From CAZVEE01 sp964625525 (GTDB lineage Bacteria; Pseudomonadota; Alphaproteobacteria; JAJFIK01), in assembly GCA_964625525.1 (NCBI GenBank), contig CAZVEE010000009.1, positions 1 to 64,000 on the forward strand: a stretch of DNA of 64,000 nucleotides, given 5' to 3'. The translations under genes and the position numbers were made by a program. Position 1 is the stretch's first letter, and each line of letters begins with the position of its first letter. Below the pieces are notes generated by a model. That model did no database searches. It was not told the DNA's origin and worked only from the letters and a program-made list of their open reading frames with translations. Shown one piece after another: positions 35,736 to 46,131 of this stretch.

Positions 35736-36491
35736 ATGAGCGAGCCGACCGGACCATCTCCCGCAAACCGCACACCGCCGCCGAACGCGTCGGTGACCCT
35801 GGAAGCTGTTTCCGATGTGATTTGCCCCTGGTGCTATGTGGGCAAGAAGCGCATGGAACGGGCCCTGGCGGCCGTGCCGGAGCTCTCTGTCACTGTGCAT
35901 TGGCTGCCTTTCCTGCTCGATCCGGCAATTCCGCGCGACGGGCTCGATCGGCAGGCTTACTTGCGCGAGAAATTTGGCGACCGGCCCAAAGCCCAGGCGG
36001 TGGAAACCGCCCTGCTTGAGGCCGGTGAAGAAGAAGGCATCGCGTTCGCCTTTGACAAGATCACCCGCACGCCCAATACGATCGACGCGCACCGCCTGAT
36101 CCTGTGGTCACGCAGTACGGGGTGCCAGCCGGCACTCGTGGAACGCCTGTTCCAGATGTATTTCGTGGAAGGCCGGGACATCGGTGCCCCAGAGGTATTG
36201 ATCGAAGCCGCGAATGCGGTGGGCATGGACGCGCATCTCACGGCCCAGCTCTTGGTGAGCGAACGCGATGTGGACCGGGTGGTCAAAGAAGTCTCTACCG
36301 CTTATCGCATCGGCGTCACCGGCGTTCCGACCTTTATTCTCAATGGCCGTTATGCCCTGGTCGGGGCCCAGGACGTTGACCACATGGCCGATGTGCTGCG
36401 GCGTCTGGCGGCCGGAGAGGATTTCACTCAGTCCGCCGCCGGTCCCACCGATGACGGCGTGGCCAATAACCCGGCCGGAGACGACGCTTAG
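35736..36491 (+). CDS. DsbA family oxidoreductase, FrnE-like
   Basis: 251 aa. VSDVICPWCYVGKKRMERAL carries the CPWC redox motif of the FrnE/2-hydroxychromene isomerase-like group. The helical insert (PFLLDPAIPRDGLDRQAYLREKFG) and the cis-Pro strand GVTGVPTFILNGRYALVGAQ complete the fold. No signal peptide, so it is cytoplasmic. It ends by overlapping the convergent AI-2E-family gene by 4 bp. Confidence 0.9.
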   Translation: MSEPTGPSPANRTPPPNASVTLEAVSDVICPWCYVGKKRMERALAAVPELSVTVHWLPFLLDPAIPRDGLDRQAYLREKFGDRPKAQAVETALLEAGEEEGIAFAFDKITRTPNTIDAHRLILWSRSTGCQPALVERLFQMYFVEGRDIGAPEVLIEAANAVGMDAHLTAQLLVSERDVDRVVKEVSTAYRIGVTGVPTFILNGRYALVGAQDVDHMADVLRRLAAGEDFTQSAAGPTDDGVANNPAGDDA

Positions 36492-37606
36492 GCCGTCTCT
36501 TCCTCCGGCGCAGAAATGTGGATCTTGCGCACCGACTTCACGATCTCCCCATTGGTCGAGAGCAATACCGCCACCCATTGGGTGCGCTCGAAATGGGCGC
36601 AGATGATCATGATGATCACGGTCAGTGGCACCGACAAGAACAGCCCCGGCACGCCCCAGAGAATTAGCCAGAACGCCAGCGACATCAGGATCACGATAGG
36701 GCTCATATCCAGTGAGGTGCCCATCACTTTGGGCTCGACAATGTTGCCGATAATGAACTGCGGCACCACGCCCAGAAGCAGGAAGATGATCAGGAAGGTC
36801 TCCAGATCCGTCTGGATGAGCACCTGAATGGACGGAATGATGATGCCCAGAATGGATCCGACCGTCGGCACATAATTCAGCAGGAAGATCAGGAAAGCCC
36901 AGAAGCCTGCGAACTCAATCTCGAAATAGCTGAGCACCGCGTAGCTAATCAGGGCCGTGGCCAGGCTCATGAGGGTTTTCACCCAGATATATTCCTGGAT
37001 CCGCATGGAGAGGGTCTTGAACAGGGCGCCGAAATCCGCCTCCCGGCCAGGATCCTGGAAGATCGCCCGCAGCTTCATCCGGAATGTGCGCTGCTCCACC
37101 AGCAGGAAGATCACGTAAATCAGGATCAGCGCGGCAAAGCCCACCAGCTCCGCGAAAGCCGAGGCAATGCGCCCAATAATCGCGTTCAGCTCCATCCCCT
37201 GGACGACTTCATCGAGCCTGACGTCAAAGCCCCATGCCGCCATGAGCACGTTGATCTCCTCCAGACGCTCGGTCAGGCGTGCCTGATAGGTATCCGCCTC
37301 TTCGCCGATCGCCACCGCATTGGCGCGGATGAGATCCCCGACGAAATAAGCCGCCACCAGAGACAGCAGCACCGCGATGACAAGCGCAAGCCATTCCGGC
37401 ACCCGCCGCCCCCCGCCGAGGGGCAAGCGTCGGATGGCATGGGACAGCCCGTTGATAATGGCCCAGATGATGGTCGCCACCGCCACCGGCACCAGCACAT
37501 CGCTGATTTCGCGCAGCAACCAAACGGCAGCCGCGAACGCGACGATGGCGATTCCCACCGACGTGACGCTGATGGAACTGTTTTGGCTGCTTTGCTCGGT
37601 GGTCAT
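36488..37606 (-). CDS. AI-2E family transporter (PerM-like)
   Basis: 372 aa integral membrane protein with about seven to eight helices. The conserved C-terminal region FLLNYVPTVGSILGIIIPSIQVLIQ ... GNIVEPKVMGTSLDMSPIVILMSLAFW is diagnostic for PF01594. Members include TqsA/PerM permeases and Na+/H+ antiporter-like proteins; the substrate cannot be told. ATG 37606 (GAGGAG 12 nt upstream) is chosen over 37642. Confidence 0.9.
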   Translation of the reverse strand: MTTEQSSQNSSISVTSVGIAIVAFAAAVWLLREISDVLVPVAVATIIWAIINGLSHAIRRLPLGGGRRVPEWLALVIAVLLSLVAAYFVGDLIRANAVAIGEEADTYQARLTERLEEINVLMAAWGFDVRLDEVVQGMELNAIIGRIASAFAELVGFAALILIYVIFLLVEQRTFRMKLRAIFQDPGREADFGALFKTLSMRIQEYIWVKTLMSLATALISYAVLSYFEIEFAGFWAFLIFLLNYVPTVGSILGIIIPSIQVLIQTDLETFLIIFLLLGVVPQFIIGNIVEPKVMGTSLDMSPIVILMSLAFWLILWGVPGLFLSVPLTVIIMIICAHFERTQWVAVLLSTNGEIVKSVRKIHISAPEEETA

Positions 37607-37805
37607 GGGCGCGCGGGCTCCTCTCGCTGTGACGCAGCGCACTATAGGCGATGATCGGCCAGACCGCGAGGCCAGGGTTTGCCCGCAAAACGAGTGTTTA
37701 TTGCTCGATCGTCATCCAGATCGGGTTGCGGCGGGCGTGAGCCCATGTCACCTCCCAAGAGCCGGCGCGGAGGGAGCCGGCCCGTGTGAATGAGAGGACT
37801 GACTT

Positions 37806-38249
37806 ATGAAACGCATTGTTGTGGCCGCCATGGCGGCTTGCGTCATGCCGGCCGTCGCGCTGGCGGGCGACCTGAAACTGGAAGACGTGCCGGCCGCGGT
37901 GCTCGCCGCGGCGGAGACGGCCGCCGAGGGCCGCGCCATTGAAGCCGTGAGCCTCGACACCGAGGACGGCATCGAGATTTACGAGTTCACGCTCGACGGC
38001 ATGGAGATCGACGTGCGCGCCGACGGCTCCATTGAAGAGGTCGAGACCCCGGTCGCCATTGATGACGTCCCCGCGCCGGTGCTGACCGCATTGGAACAGG
38101 CCAAACCCGGCTTCGTCGCGCTCGAAATCGAACGCTCCGAGCGTCCGGATGCCGGCACCTTCTTCGAATTCGACGGCGAAGTGGGCGGTGAGACATTCGA
38201 TATCGAAATCTCCGCCGACGGTGCGGATGTGAAAGTGATGGACGACTGA
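37806..38249 (+). CDS. Exported PepSY-like protein
   Basis: 147 aa. Signal peptide MKRIVVAAMAACVMPAVALAGD. Two short repeats of the form (L/I)xDVPAxVLxAxExAxxG(x)xxxxxE...DxExYEFxxDGxExDI are PepSY-like units, typical of small periplasmic proteins with a protease-inhibitor-like fold. Asp/Glu-rich. Single gene, convergent with mfd. Function unknown. Confidence 0.75.
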   Translation: MKRIVVAAMAACVMPAVALAGDLKLEDVPAAVLAAAETAAEGRAIEAVSLDTEDGIEIYEFTLDGMEIDVRADGSIEEVETPVAIDDVPAPVLTALEQAKPGFVALEIERSERPDAGTFFEFDGEVGGETFDIEISADGADVKVMDD

Positions 38250-38262
38250 GCCATCCCAGGGT

Positions 38263-38284
38263 CGCCAGGCCTGCGGGCCTGGCG
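38263..38284. terminator. GC-rich hairpin between convergent genes
   Basis: CGCCAGGCC (38263-38271) and GGCCTGGCG (38276-38284) form a perfect 9-bp stem with a TGCG loop. No T-run follows on either strand, so Rho-independent action is doubtful. Confidence 0.45.
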
Positions 38285-38290
38285 GTCCGC

Positions 38291-41200
38291 CTAGGCCGCC
38301 TTTTTCGGCACGATACTCGCGAGCGTTTCCAGAATGCGATTGGTGGCCGCGAGCCGCTCGTCCGGATGCTCCCCACCGCGCCCATAGACAAGCTTGCCGT
38401 CGGGCTTAAGCTTCATGGGCACGCGGGAATGGGAGACAAGATCGACGAGCCCGGGGATATCCGGGAACCCCTCGGGCCGGAAAGTCACGGTCACGCCTTT
38501 GGGACCGGCATCGACCTTGGCCACATTGGACATCCGGCACAGGCCCTTGATCTCGACGATTTGCAGCAGGTTCTTCACTTCGTCCGGCAGCGGACCGAAG
38601 CGATCAATCAGCTCTGCGGCGAAGGCATCAATATCCTCGCGGGTCTCCACATCCGCAAGCCGCCGATAAAGCGCCAGACGCACATGCAGATCCGGCACAT
38701 AGGCTTCGGGGATCAAAACGGCGGTGCCCACATTGATATGGGGCGACCATTTCTCCTGCACCTCAATGCCAAGATCGCCGCTGCGCAAGGAGGAGACCGC
38801 TTCCTCCAGCATGGACTGGTAAAGCTCGATCCCCACTTCGCGCACATGGCCCGACTGTTCGTCCCCGAGCAGGTTACCGGCGCCGCGAATATCCAGGTCA
38901 TGGCTCGCCAGATTGAAGCCCGCCCCCAGCGTGTCGAGCGATTGCAGCACTTTCAGCCGCTTCTCCGCATTGGCGGTGAGGGTCTTGCGCTGCGGCACGG
39001 TCAGATAGGCATAGGCCCGCGCCTTGGAGCGCCCAATACGGCCGCGGATCTGATAAAGCTGTGCCAAGCCAAACATATCAGCCCGATGGACAATCAAGGT
39101 GTTCGCTGACGGAATATCCAGGCCGGACTCCACAATGGTGGTCGAGACAAGCACATCATATTTGCCGTCATAGAAGGCGTTCATGATGTCTTCAAGCTCG
39201 CCAGACGGCATTTGTCCGTGGGCGATGACATATTTGACCTCCGGCACATGGGCCTGGAGGTACTCGGCGATTTCCGACAGATCGGCGATGCGCGGGCAGA
39301 CATAGAAACTCTGTCCGCCGCGATATTTCTCCCGCAACAGGGCCTCGCGCACCACCACGGGGTCGAACGGGCTGACAAAGGTGCGCACTGCCAGCCGGTC
39401 CACCGGCGGCGTCGCGATGATCGACAGCTCGCGCACCCCGCTCATGGCCAGTTGCAGCGTGCGCGGAATGGGCGTCGCGGTCAGGGTCAACACGTGCACA
39501 TCGCTTTTAAGCTGCTTCAGACGTTCCTTGTGCGCGACCCCGAAATGCTGCTCCTCATCCACGATCAACAGGCCCAGATCCTTGAACTGGATGGTCTTGG
39601 CCAGCAGCGCATGCGTGCCAACGACAATGTCTACCGTGCCGTCGGTCAGCCCTTTGCGGGTCTCGGTTGCGTCCTTACTGGAGACCATGCGCGACAACTG
39701 CCGGATGCTGACCGGCCAGCCGGCAAAGCGCTCCGTGAACGTTTTATAGTGCTGACGGGCGAGCAAAGTGGTCGGTACAACGACCGCCACCTGATGACCC
39801 TGAAGTGCGACCACAAAGGCGGCGCGCAACGCCACTTCGGTCTTGCCGAAGCCCACATCGCCGCAGACGAGGCGGTCCATGGGCCGGCCCTTGACCAGAT
39901 CCTCCAGCACGTCACCGATAGAGCGCTCCTGGTCCTCCGTCTCCTGATAGGGGAAGCGGGCACAGAATTCATCATAGATCCCGGCCGGCGGCGGTACTGC
40001 CCGCCCCTCGCGCAGCTCCCGCTCGGCGGCAATTTTGATCAGCGCATCCGCCATTTCGCGGATCCGCTCCTTCATCTTGGCCTTGCGCGCCTGCTAGGCC
40101 CCGCCGCCCAGCCGGTCAAGCTGGGTGCCTTCGTCGTCCGAGCCATAGCGGCTCAGCAATTCGATGTTCTCCACAGGGAGAAACAGCTTGTCATTATTGT
40201 GATAGAGGAGCATCAGGCAGTCATGGGGTGCGCCCTGAACATCAATGGACTGAAGACCCTCATAGCGTCCGATGCCATGATCCACATGCACCACCAGATC
40301 CCCCGGCGACAGGGCGGCGGCCTCGGTGAGAAAGTTCTGCGCTTTGCGCGAACGCCCGCGCTGGCGGATCAGCCGGTCGCCGAGCACGTCCTGTTCTGCA
40401 ATCACCGCATAACCGCTGGCAAGGAACCCGTGTTCGAGCCCCAAGACCGCAAGCCCGGTCACCCCGGCCGGGAGGCCTGCGACGTCGGAGAACTTGCTCA
40501 CCGCCGCCGTCTTCTCGATCCCCCGCTCCGCCAGCACACCCGCCATACGCTCCGCCGACCCTTGCGTCCAGCAGGCGAGCACCACGCGCCGGTCGTCTTT
40601 ATGCAGCGCCTGGATATGATCGGCGACAGCGGCAAACACATTGCCCCGGTCCTGGGCGCGCTCGGGCGCGAAATTCCGCCCCGCCCGCCCCTGGGCATCG
40701 ATCACGCTGCCCCCAGCACCGCTTTCGGGTGCCTCGAACGGGTTGAAGGCGCGCACCGTGCGCCCTTCAAGACCCGCCTCCCAATCCTCCGCCGCCAGAT
40801 AAAGCCGCTGCGGCGGCAGCGGCTTGTAGCGCGGCGCGGATAGGGCGGTGGTGGCACCTTTGGTTTCCGGCAGGTCCGTGCGCGCCTCATAGTGATCGGT
40901 GATCATGGCAAGGCGCGTGTCGCGCGCCTCTTGCGCCAGGTGATCCAGGCTCACCGGGGCCTCGGGCAGATAATCGAACAGGGTTTCCAGATTCTCATGG
41001 AACAGCGGCAGCCAATGCTCCATGCCCTGATATTTGTGCCCTGCACTCACCGCTTCATAGAGCGGGTCCTCGTCCGTGACGGCACCAAACAGGCTCACAT
41101 AATTGCGCCGGAAGCGCTGGATGCTCTCTGCGTCCAGCAACACCTCACTCACCGGCACCAAGTCGATGGACCGGATCTGCCCGGTCGTCCGCTGACTTTC

Positions 41201-41833
41201 CGGATCAAAGGGCCGCACGGATTCCAGCGTGTCGCCGAACAGATCAAGGCGCAGCGGCTGCTCCATACCCGGCGGGAACAGGTCCACAATGCCCCCGCGA
41301 ATGGCAAACTCGCCGGGCTCGCGCACGGTCGAGGCGCGGGCATACCCGTTATTGCCAAGAAACGCCGTCAGTGCATCGAGATCCACTGCATTGCCCACAT
41401 GGGCCGAAAAGGCATGGGTCGCCACCACAGCGCGCGCCGGCAGGCGTTGCACCAGCGCGTTGACCGTGGTCACCACCACCAGCGCCCCGTCGCCGCGCCG
41501 GCTTGCCAGCGTGCTCAGACACGCCATGCGCGCGCTGGCGATCTCCGCCTTTGGGGACATCCGGTCATAGGGCAGACAATCCCAGGCCGGAAAATGCAGC
41601 ACGGGCAGATCCGGCGCGAAAAAGCCTAACGCTTCGACAAGCGCCTGGGCCCGCGCATCGTCCCGCGCCACATGCAGCCACGGCCCGCCCGCCTCGCGCG
41701 CAAGTGTGCTCAGCAAATGGGCATCATAGCCCTCCGGCGCATTGGCAAGCGTCGCCCGCCCGCCATCGCGCAACACAAGACGCGGGCTGAGGCCCAGAAA
41801 CGGATCGGCGAGGGGACGGGGCGTGGCGCTCAC
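38291..41833 (-). pseudogene. mfd: mfd, transcription-repair coupling factor, interrupted by an in-frame amber codon
   Basis: Mfd pushes stalled RNA polymerase off damaged DNA and recruits UvrA. The 5' frame (41833 to 40094, 579 aa) encodes the UvrB-like region and the CarD-like RNAP-interaction domain (LVVHVDHGIGRYEGLQSI). It stops at TAG 40094-40096. The same frame continues without shift as QARKAK, then MKERIREMADALI (40075 to 38291, 594 aa), the translocase with GDVGFGKTEVA, VDEEQHFGV and the TRCF C-terminal domain. Other Mfd proteins have Trp in this GGxxW linker, so TGG to TAG is the simplest change. The total would be 1,180 aa, the normal length. Read as a nonsense mutation, sequencing error, or two polypeptides split at a domain boundary. 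Confidence 0.9.
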
Positions 41834-41862
41834 GGGCTCTCAACAGGTTTGAGGAACGAAGG

Positions 41863-42174
41863 TCAGGTGATGGGGCCAGGCCGGTCCCATAACGCGCCCT
41901 CCGATCGACTGAACTGCTGGATCATGGCCATAATGTCGGTGTCATGGTCGGCCGGCACCGGCGCGCGGCCCACGATCCAATTATAGATGTCATGGTCATC
42001 CAGACCGAGGAGCGCTTCATAGCGATCGACTTGCGCCGGCGTCAATGAGTCGAGATGACGATCCGCAAAATGTCCCAGAATCAGGTCAGCTTCCTTGAAG
42101 CCGCGATACCAGGATCGGTGTTTCAAACGCTTCAGGCGGGCTTGCGCCTCGCTTAGAGGGGGGTCGACGGTCAT
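41863..42174 (-). CDS. sdhE: SdhE, succinate dehydrogenase flavinylation factor
   Basis: 103 aa. RLKHRSWYRGFKEADLILGHFAD contains the RGxxE motif required for covalent FAD attachment to SdhA. LTPAQVDRYEALLGLDDHDIYNWI is the rest of the SdhE/YgfY fold. ATG 42174 (AGAGGAC upstream) is preferred to 42216. sdhE immediately before mfd and close to recG is common in alphaproteobacteria. Confidence 0.92.
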   Translation of the reverse strand: MTVDPPLSEAQARLKRLKHRSWYRGFKEADLILGHFADRHLDSLTPAQVDRYEALLGLDDHDIYNWIVGRAPVPADHDTDIMAMIQQFSRSEGALWDRPGPIT

Positions 42175-42305
42175 GGTGGTGCGTGTCCTCTTTGTCTTCC
42201 GTCCGAAAAGCATCACATCTTGACGATATAGAGCGGATGGGTCCGCAAATCACCGCGCGCTCCGGGCGCACCTGGCACAAGCTGCCTTGAGAGGAGTTTC
42301 AGCCC

Positions 42306-43253
42306 ATGGACATGCCCCTCAACAAAGGCGCCCCAGCCAGACCGGCGCCGGATACCCCCGCACCGCTCTCCCTAGCCCGCCGGCAGCCGGTGGGCGTGGA
42401 TACGGTCCTGACCCTGGACGATGGGCGCCGCCTCGGCATGCGCGAACATGGCGACCCGGGCGGTGTGCCGACCTTCTACATCCATGGCTGGCCCGGCTCG
42501 CGGCTTGAACCGGGCTATTTTCCCTTTCCCGGCATCCGGCTGATTGCCGTGGACCGTCCGGGCTACGGCCTGTCCGATCCTGCCGATCCGTATCATCTCA
42601 TGGATTGGGCGGCCGATCTTGCCGTCGTGGCGGATCACTTAAAACTTGATCGCTTTGCCGTTGTCGGGGTCTCCGGTGGCGGGCCTTATGCCATGGCCGC
42701 CGCGCGCGGGCTCAGCGATCGGATTTTCGCCACCACGCTGATCTGTCCGTTAGGCCCGCCCGAGGCGCCGGGCATGGATAGCGGCAAGATCACGCTGTTG
42801 CGCAATATTGGCGGCCATAAGCTCGCGCGCTCGGTACTGTTTCGCCTGGCCCGTCAGCTCATCCTGCTGCCCCAGGGCGAAGATCAGCTTGCCCGCCTGC
42901 ACGAAACCCGGGCCGATGAACACCCGGATATCGCCGCCCTCGACCCGGATTTCGCTCGCTATCACGTGGGGTCATGGCGCGAAGCGCTGCGATATTCCGC
43001 TGAAGGCATGGCCAGCGACGCGCGCATCTACAGCGAAGCCTGGCCCTTCGCCCTGGAGGAGATCACCACGCCCGTGCGCCTTTGGCACGGCGATCAGGAT
43101 GACATCGTGCCCTCGTCCATAGGCCAGTATTACGCCAAGCACCTGCCCCACTGCGATGCCACTTTCCTCACCGACGAAGGCCACGTCTCCATTGTCCGCC
43201 GCCATCTGGATGCCATCGTGGCAGAGATCGTTGCGGCCGGAACCGCGGACTAG
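42306..43253 (+). CDS. Alpha/beta hydrolase
   Basis: 315 aa. Oxyanion HGWPGSRLEPG, nucleophile elbow VVGVSGGGPYAMA (Ser), acid WHGDQDDIVP and base DEGHVSI give a complete triad. No signal peptide. Substrate unknown; the sequence resembles general esterase/haloperoxidase-like hydrolases. It lies between sdhE and recG, which often face each other directly in related genomes, and is 38 bp upstream of recG on the same strand. Confidence 0.88.
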   Translation: MDMPLNKGAPARPAPDTPAPLSLARRQPVGVDTVLTLDDGRRLGMREHGDPGGVPTFYIHGWPGSRLEPGYFPFPGIRLIAVDRPGYGLSDPADPYHLMDWAADLAVVADHLKLDRFAVVGVSGGGPYAMAAARGLSDRIFATTLICPLGPPEAPGMDSGKITLLRNIGGHKLARSVLFRLARQLILLPQGEDQLARLHETRADEHPDIAALDPDFARYHVGSWREALRYSAEGMASDARIYSEAWPFALEEITTPVRLWHGDQDDIVPSSIGQYYAKHLPHCDATFLTDEGHVSIVRRHLDAIVAEIVAAGTAD

Positions 43254-43291
43254 CCCTTGCTCCTGCGGCCCCGACACGGCAAGCCTATGCC

Positions 43292-45376
43292 ATGCGACCG
43301 GCGATTCTGTTTCCCCTTTATGTCGATGTGACCGAGCTGAAAGGCGTGGGCTCGCGCTTGGCGAAGCTCATCGGCAAAGCCGCCGGCTACAAGGTCGCGG
43401 ATCTGCTCTGGCATGCGCCCACCGGCCTGATCGACCGGCGCCACAGCCCCAAGATCGCTCAGGCCCGCCCCGGTGACATCGCCACGCTTCACGTCACCGT
43501 GGACACGCACGAGCCGCCCGGTCGCCCGCGCGCGCCCTACAAAGTCCGCGTCCATGACGAGACCGGCTTTCTCACGCTGGTGTTCTTCCATCCGCGCAAG
43601 GAATACCTGCAATCGATCCTGCCGCAAGGAGCGGTCCGCCACGTCTCAGGCACGGTGGAGGAGTTCTCCGGCGGCTGGCAAATGACCCATCCGGATTTCG
43701 TCCTGACCGCCGAAGAATTGGCGGTGACGCCGCTGATTGCACCGGTCTATCCGCTGACCGCCGGCTTAACGCCCAAGGTCATGGCCAAGGCGGTCGCCGG
43801 CGCCCTGGAGCGCGCGCCCGAGCTGCCGGAATGGCAGGATCCGCCCTTTCTCAAACAACAAGGGTGGCCTGGCTGGCGCGCGGCGCTGGAGGCGCTGCAT
43901 CATCCGCAATCGGAAGCGGACCTGGAGCCCGCCAGCCCGGCCCGCGCGCGCCTGGCCTTTGATGAATTGCTGGCCAACCAGCTGGCCCTGGCCATGATGC
44001 GCGCCCATGCCAAGGCCCAGCCGGGCCGCACGCTCACGCCCACGGGCACCGTCAGCGCCCGGATCAAAGCGGCTCTGCCCTTTTCCCTCACCGGCGCACA
44101 GACCCGCTCCATCGCCGAGATCCTCGCTGAGATGGCCGCACCGGTGCGCATGCTGCGCTTGCTGCAAGGCGATGTAGGCGCCGGCAAAACCGTCGTTGCG
44201 CTGTTCGCCATGGCGGCGGCCGTGGAGGCGGGCACGCAAGCCGCCATGATGGCCCCAACAGAGATCCTGGCGCGCCAGCATCACGCGGGCCTGACCCCAT
44301 TAGCCGAGGCAGCGGGCCTGCGCCTGGCGCTGCTCACGGGACGCGACAAGCGCGCCGAGCGTACCCGCATCATGACCGCGTTGGCGGCTGGCGACATCGA
44401 CATTCTCGTGGGCACGCACGCCCTGTTTCAGGACGACGTGGCTTTTCGCGATCTGGGCCTTGCGGTGGTTGATGAACAACATCGCTTCGGCGTTCATCAG
44501 CGCTGGACGCTCGGGCGCAAGGGCGCTGCCGTGGACATGCTGGTCATGACCGCGACGCCGATCCCGCGCACCTTAACCTTGACCGCCTATGGCGACATGG
44601 CCGTCTCGCGCCTCGATGAAAAGCCGCCCGGCCGCAAGCCTGTAGCGACCCGGGCCGTGCCCCTTGGCCGCGTGGACGATGTGATCGCCCATCTCGCCCA
44701 ATCGGTGACAGAAGGCCGGCAGGCCTATTGGGTCTGCCCGCTGGTCGAGGAGTCAGAAACACTGGACGTGACGGCGGCGGAGGAGCGCTTTCAGGTGCTC
44801 ACCGAAGCGCTGGGCGAGGGACATGTGGGCCTTGTCCACGGCCGGCTGAAAGCCAGCGAGAAAGACGCGGTCATGGCCGCTTTCAAAGACGGTGCTCTGA
44901 AAGTCCTGGTGGCGACGACCGTGATCGAGGTGGGAGTCGATGTGCCCAACGCCTCCATCATGATCATTGAACACGCGGAGCGCTTTGGCCTGGCGCAACT
45001 ACACCAGTTGCGCGGCCGCGTCGGCCGGGGCGCGGCGGCCTCGTCCTGCCTGCTCCTCTATGGCCCGGCCATCGGCGAGACAGGTCGGGCGCGCCTGAAG
45101 ATCATGCGGGAGACCGAAGACGGCTTTGTGATCGCCGAGGAGGATCTGCGCCTGCGCGGGGCCGGCGACCTGCTCGGCACCCGCCAGAGCGGCCTGCCCC
45201 ACTTTCGTCTCGCCGATCTCGACGCCCATAAGGACTTGCTGGACGTCGCTCGCCAATATGCCGAGCTCTGTCTCACCCGCGACCCGGAGCTGCGCTCCCC
45301 CCAGGGCGAAGCGCTGCGCATTCTGTTGTATTTGTTTGGCCGCGATGAAGCCGTGCGCTACTTGCGCAGCGGCTGA
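43292..45376 (+). CDS. recG: RecG ATP-dependent DNA helicase
   Basis: 694 aa, normal length. N-terminal wedge/OB region (LKGVGSRLAKLIG, PGDIATLHVTV), then the SF2 motor: LLQGDVGAGKTVVALFA (Walker A), VVDEQHRFGVHQR (DEQH box), TATPIPRTL, and motif VI HQLRGRVGRG. RecG remodels stalled replication forks and Holliday junctions. Convergent with the papain-like protease gene, 3 bp apart. Confidence 0.96.
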   Translation: MRPAILFPLYVDVTELKGVGSRLAKLIGKAAGYKVADLLWHAPTGLIDRRHSPKIAQARPGDIATLHVTVDTHEPPGRPRAPYKVRVHDETGFLTLVFFHPRKEYLQSILPQGAVRHVSGTVEEFSGGWQMTHPDFVLTAEELAVTPLIAPVYPLTAGLTPKVMAKAVAGALERAPELPEWQDPPFLKQQGWPGWRAALEALHHPQSEADLEPASPARARLAFDELLANQLALAMMRAHAKAQPGRTLTPTGTVSARIKAALPFSLTGAQTRSIAEILAEMAAPVRMLRLLQGDVGAGKTVVALFAMAAAVEAGTQAAMMAPTEILARQHHAGLTPLAEAAGLRLALLTGRDKRAERTRIMTALAAGDIDILVGTHALFQDDVAFRDLGLAVVDEQHRFGVHQRWTLGRKGAAVDMLVMTATPIPRTLTLTAYGDMAVSRLDEKPPGRKPVATRAVPLGRVDDVIAHLAQSVTEGRQAYWVCPLVEESETLDVTAAEERFQVLTEALGEGHVGLVHGRLKASEKDAVMAAFKDGALKVLVATTVIEVGVDVPNASIMIIEHAERFGLAQLHQLRGRVGRGAAASSCLLLYGPAIGETGRARLKIMRETEDGFVIAEEDLRLRGAGDLLGTRQSGLPHFRLADLDAHKDLLDVARQYAELCLTRDPELRSPQGEALRILLYLFGRDEAVRYLRSG

Positions 45377-45379
45377 TTG

Positions 45380-45874
45380 TCAGCGACCAATGACCACCGA
45401 GGCTCCCCAACGCCAGCGGTAGTAGAGATCATTCAGCGGCGCTTGGAATGTTGCCCCGCTCCACGGATCGCTAACGATCACATTGCCGAAACCGTCCATG
45501 CCTTGCAGCACAATGTAGTGCCCGACAGGTCCATTGGAGGGACGCACAAAGGCGATCATCTTCCAACCAGAAGACAAGGATCCATAGAGCTCTTGTGGAC
45601 TGGCGGGGCGCCCAACAGCCCAAGCCCGTAACCCATAGGACTGAGACAGAGCCACGACCTCTTGGATATGGGCTGGGCGGTCTTGCGGCCAACCGTCGAG
45701 ACGAGCAGCAATGTTAATCTGGCTTTCGTAGTATCCCGCTTGCGCAAGGACATCCTGAATACTCGCTGCCCAGCACCAATTGCTCGCTCTTTGTCGCTCA
45801 ATAGCGTCCGCGGGCAATGCTAGAGAACAAAAAAACACAAGAATGAGCGCAGTTTTCTTTACCAATGCCCACAT
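45380..45874 (-). CDS. Secreted papain-like cysteine protease (C39/C70-like)
   Basis: 164 aa. Signal peptide ALILVFFCSLALPADA. SNWCWAASIQDVLAQAGY holds the catalytic Cys; VGHYIVLQGMDGFGNVIVSDPW holds the His and the following Asp/Asn region. The layout fits small C39-like or AvrRpt2 (C70)-like peptidases. The gene is clearly less GC-rich than its neighbours, so recent transfer is likely. No neighbouring substrate or immunity gene is visible; the downstream side is recG and the upstream side runs into the assembly gap. Confidence 0.75.
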   Translation of the reverse strand: MWALVKKTALILVFFCSLALPADAIERQRASNWCWAASIQDVLAQAGYYESQINIAARLDGWPQDRPAHIQEVVALSQSYGLRAWAVGRPASPQELYGSLSSGWKMIAFVRPSNGPVGHYIVLQGMDGFGNVIVSDPWSGATFQAPLNDLYYRWRWGASVVIGR

Positions 45875-45896
45875 AATCTCCCCCCCATTTGATGAT

Positions 45897-46010
45897 TAGA
45901 GCGCTTTCAGCAAAAGTGTCTGCGGTTTTCCGCCGGAAAAGCGCGCTTAACCAAAGACTGAGAACTGTTTCAATGATCTCGTCTTCAGTGAAACGGCTGT
46001 AGGAGATTGC
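45897..46010. repeat. Candidate dispersed intergenic repeat beside the gap
   Basis: About 115 bp of lower-GC sequence with inverted pairs GCGCTTT (45901-45907)/AAAGCGC (45938-45944) and TTTTCC (45926-45931)/GGAAAA (45935-45940). The pattern AGAGCGCTTTCAGCAAAAGTG resembles, from memory, a widespread noncoding repeat of alphaproteobacteria. Only one copy is in this window, and a repeat here would explain why assembly broke. Confidence 0.35.
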
Positions 46011-46031
46011 ATCCCCTACCGGCAAACCTAT

Positions 46032-46131
46032 NNNNNNNNNNNNNNNNNNNNNNNNNNNNNNNNNNNNNNNNNNNNNNNNNNNNNNNNNNNNNNNNNNNNN
46101 NNNNNNNNNNNNNNNNNNNNNNNNNNNNNNN
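46032..46131. other. Assembly gap, 100 N
   Basis: A run of exactly 100 N, the usual placeholder for a scaffold join of unknown size. Any reading frame that crosses it is not real. Confidence 0.99.
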
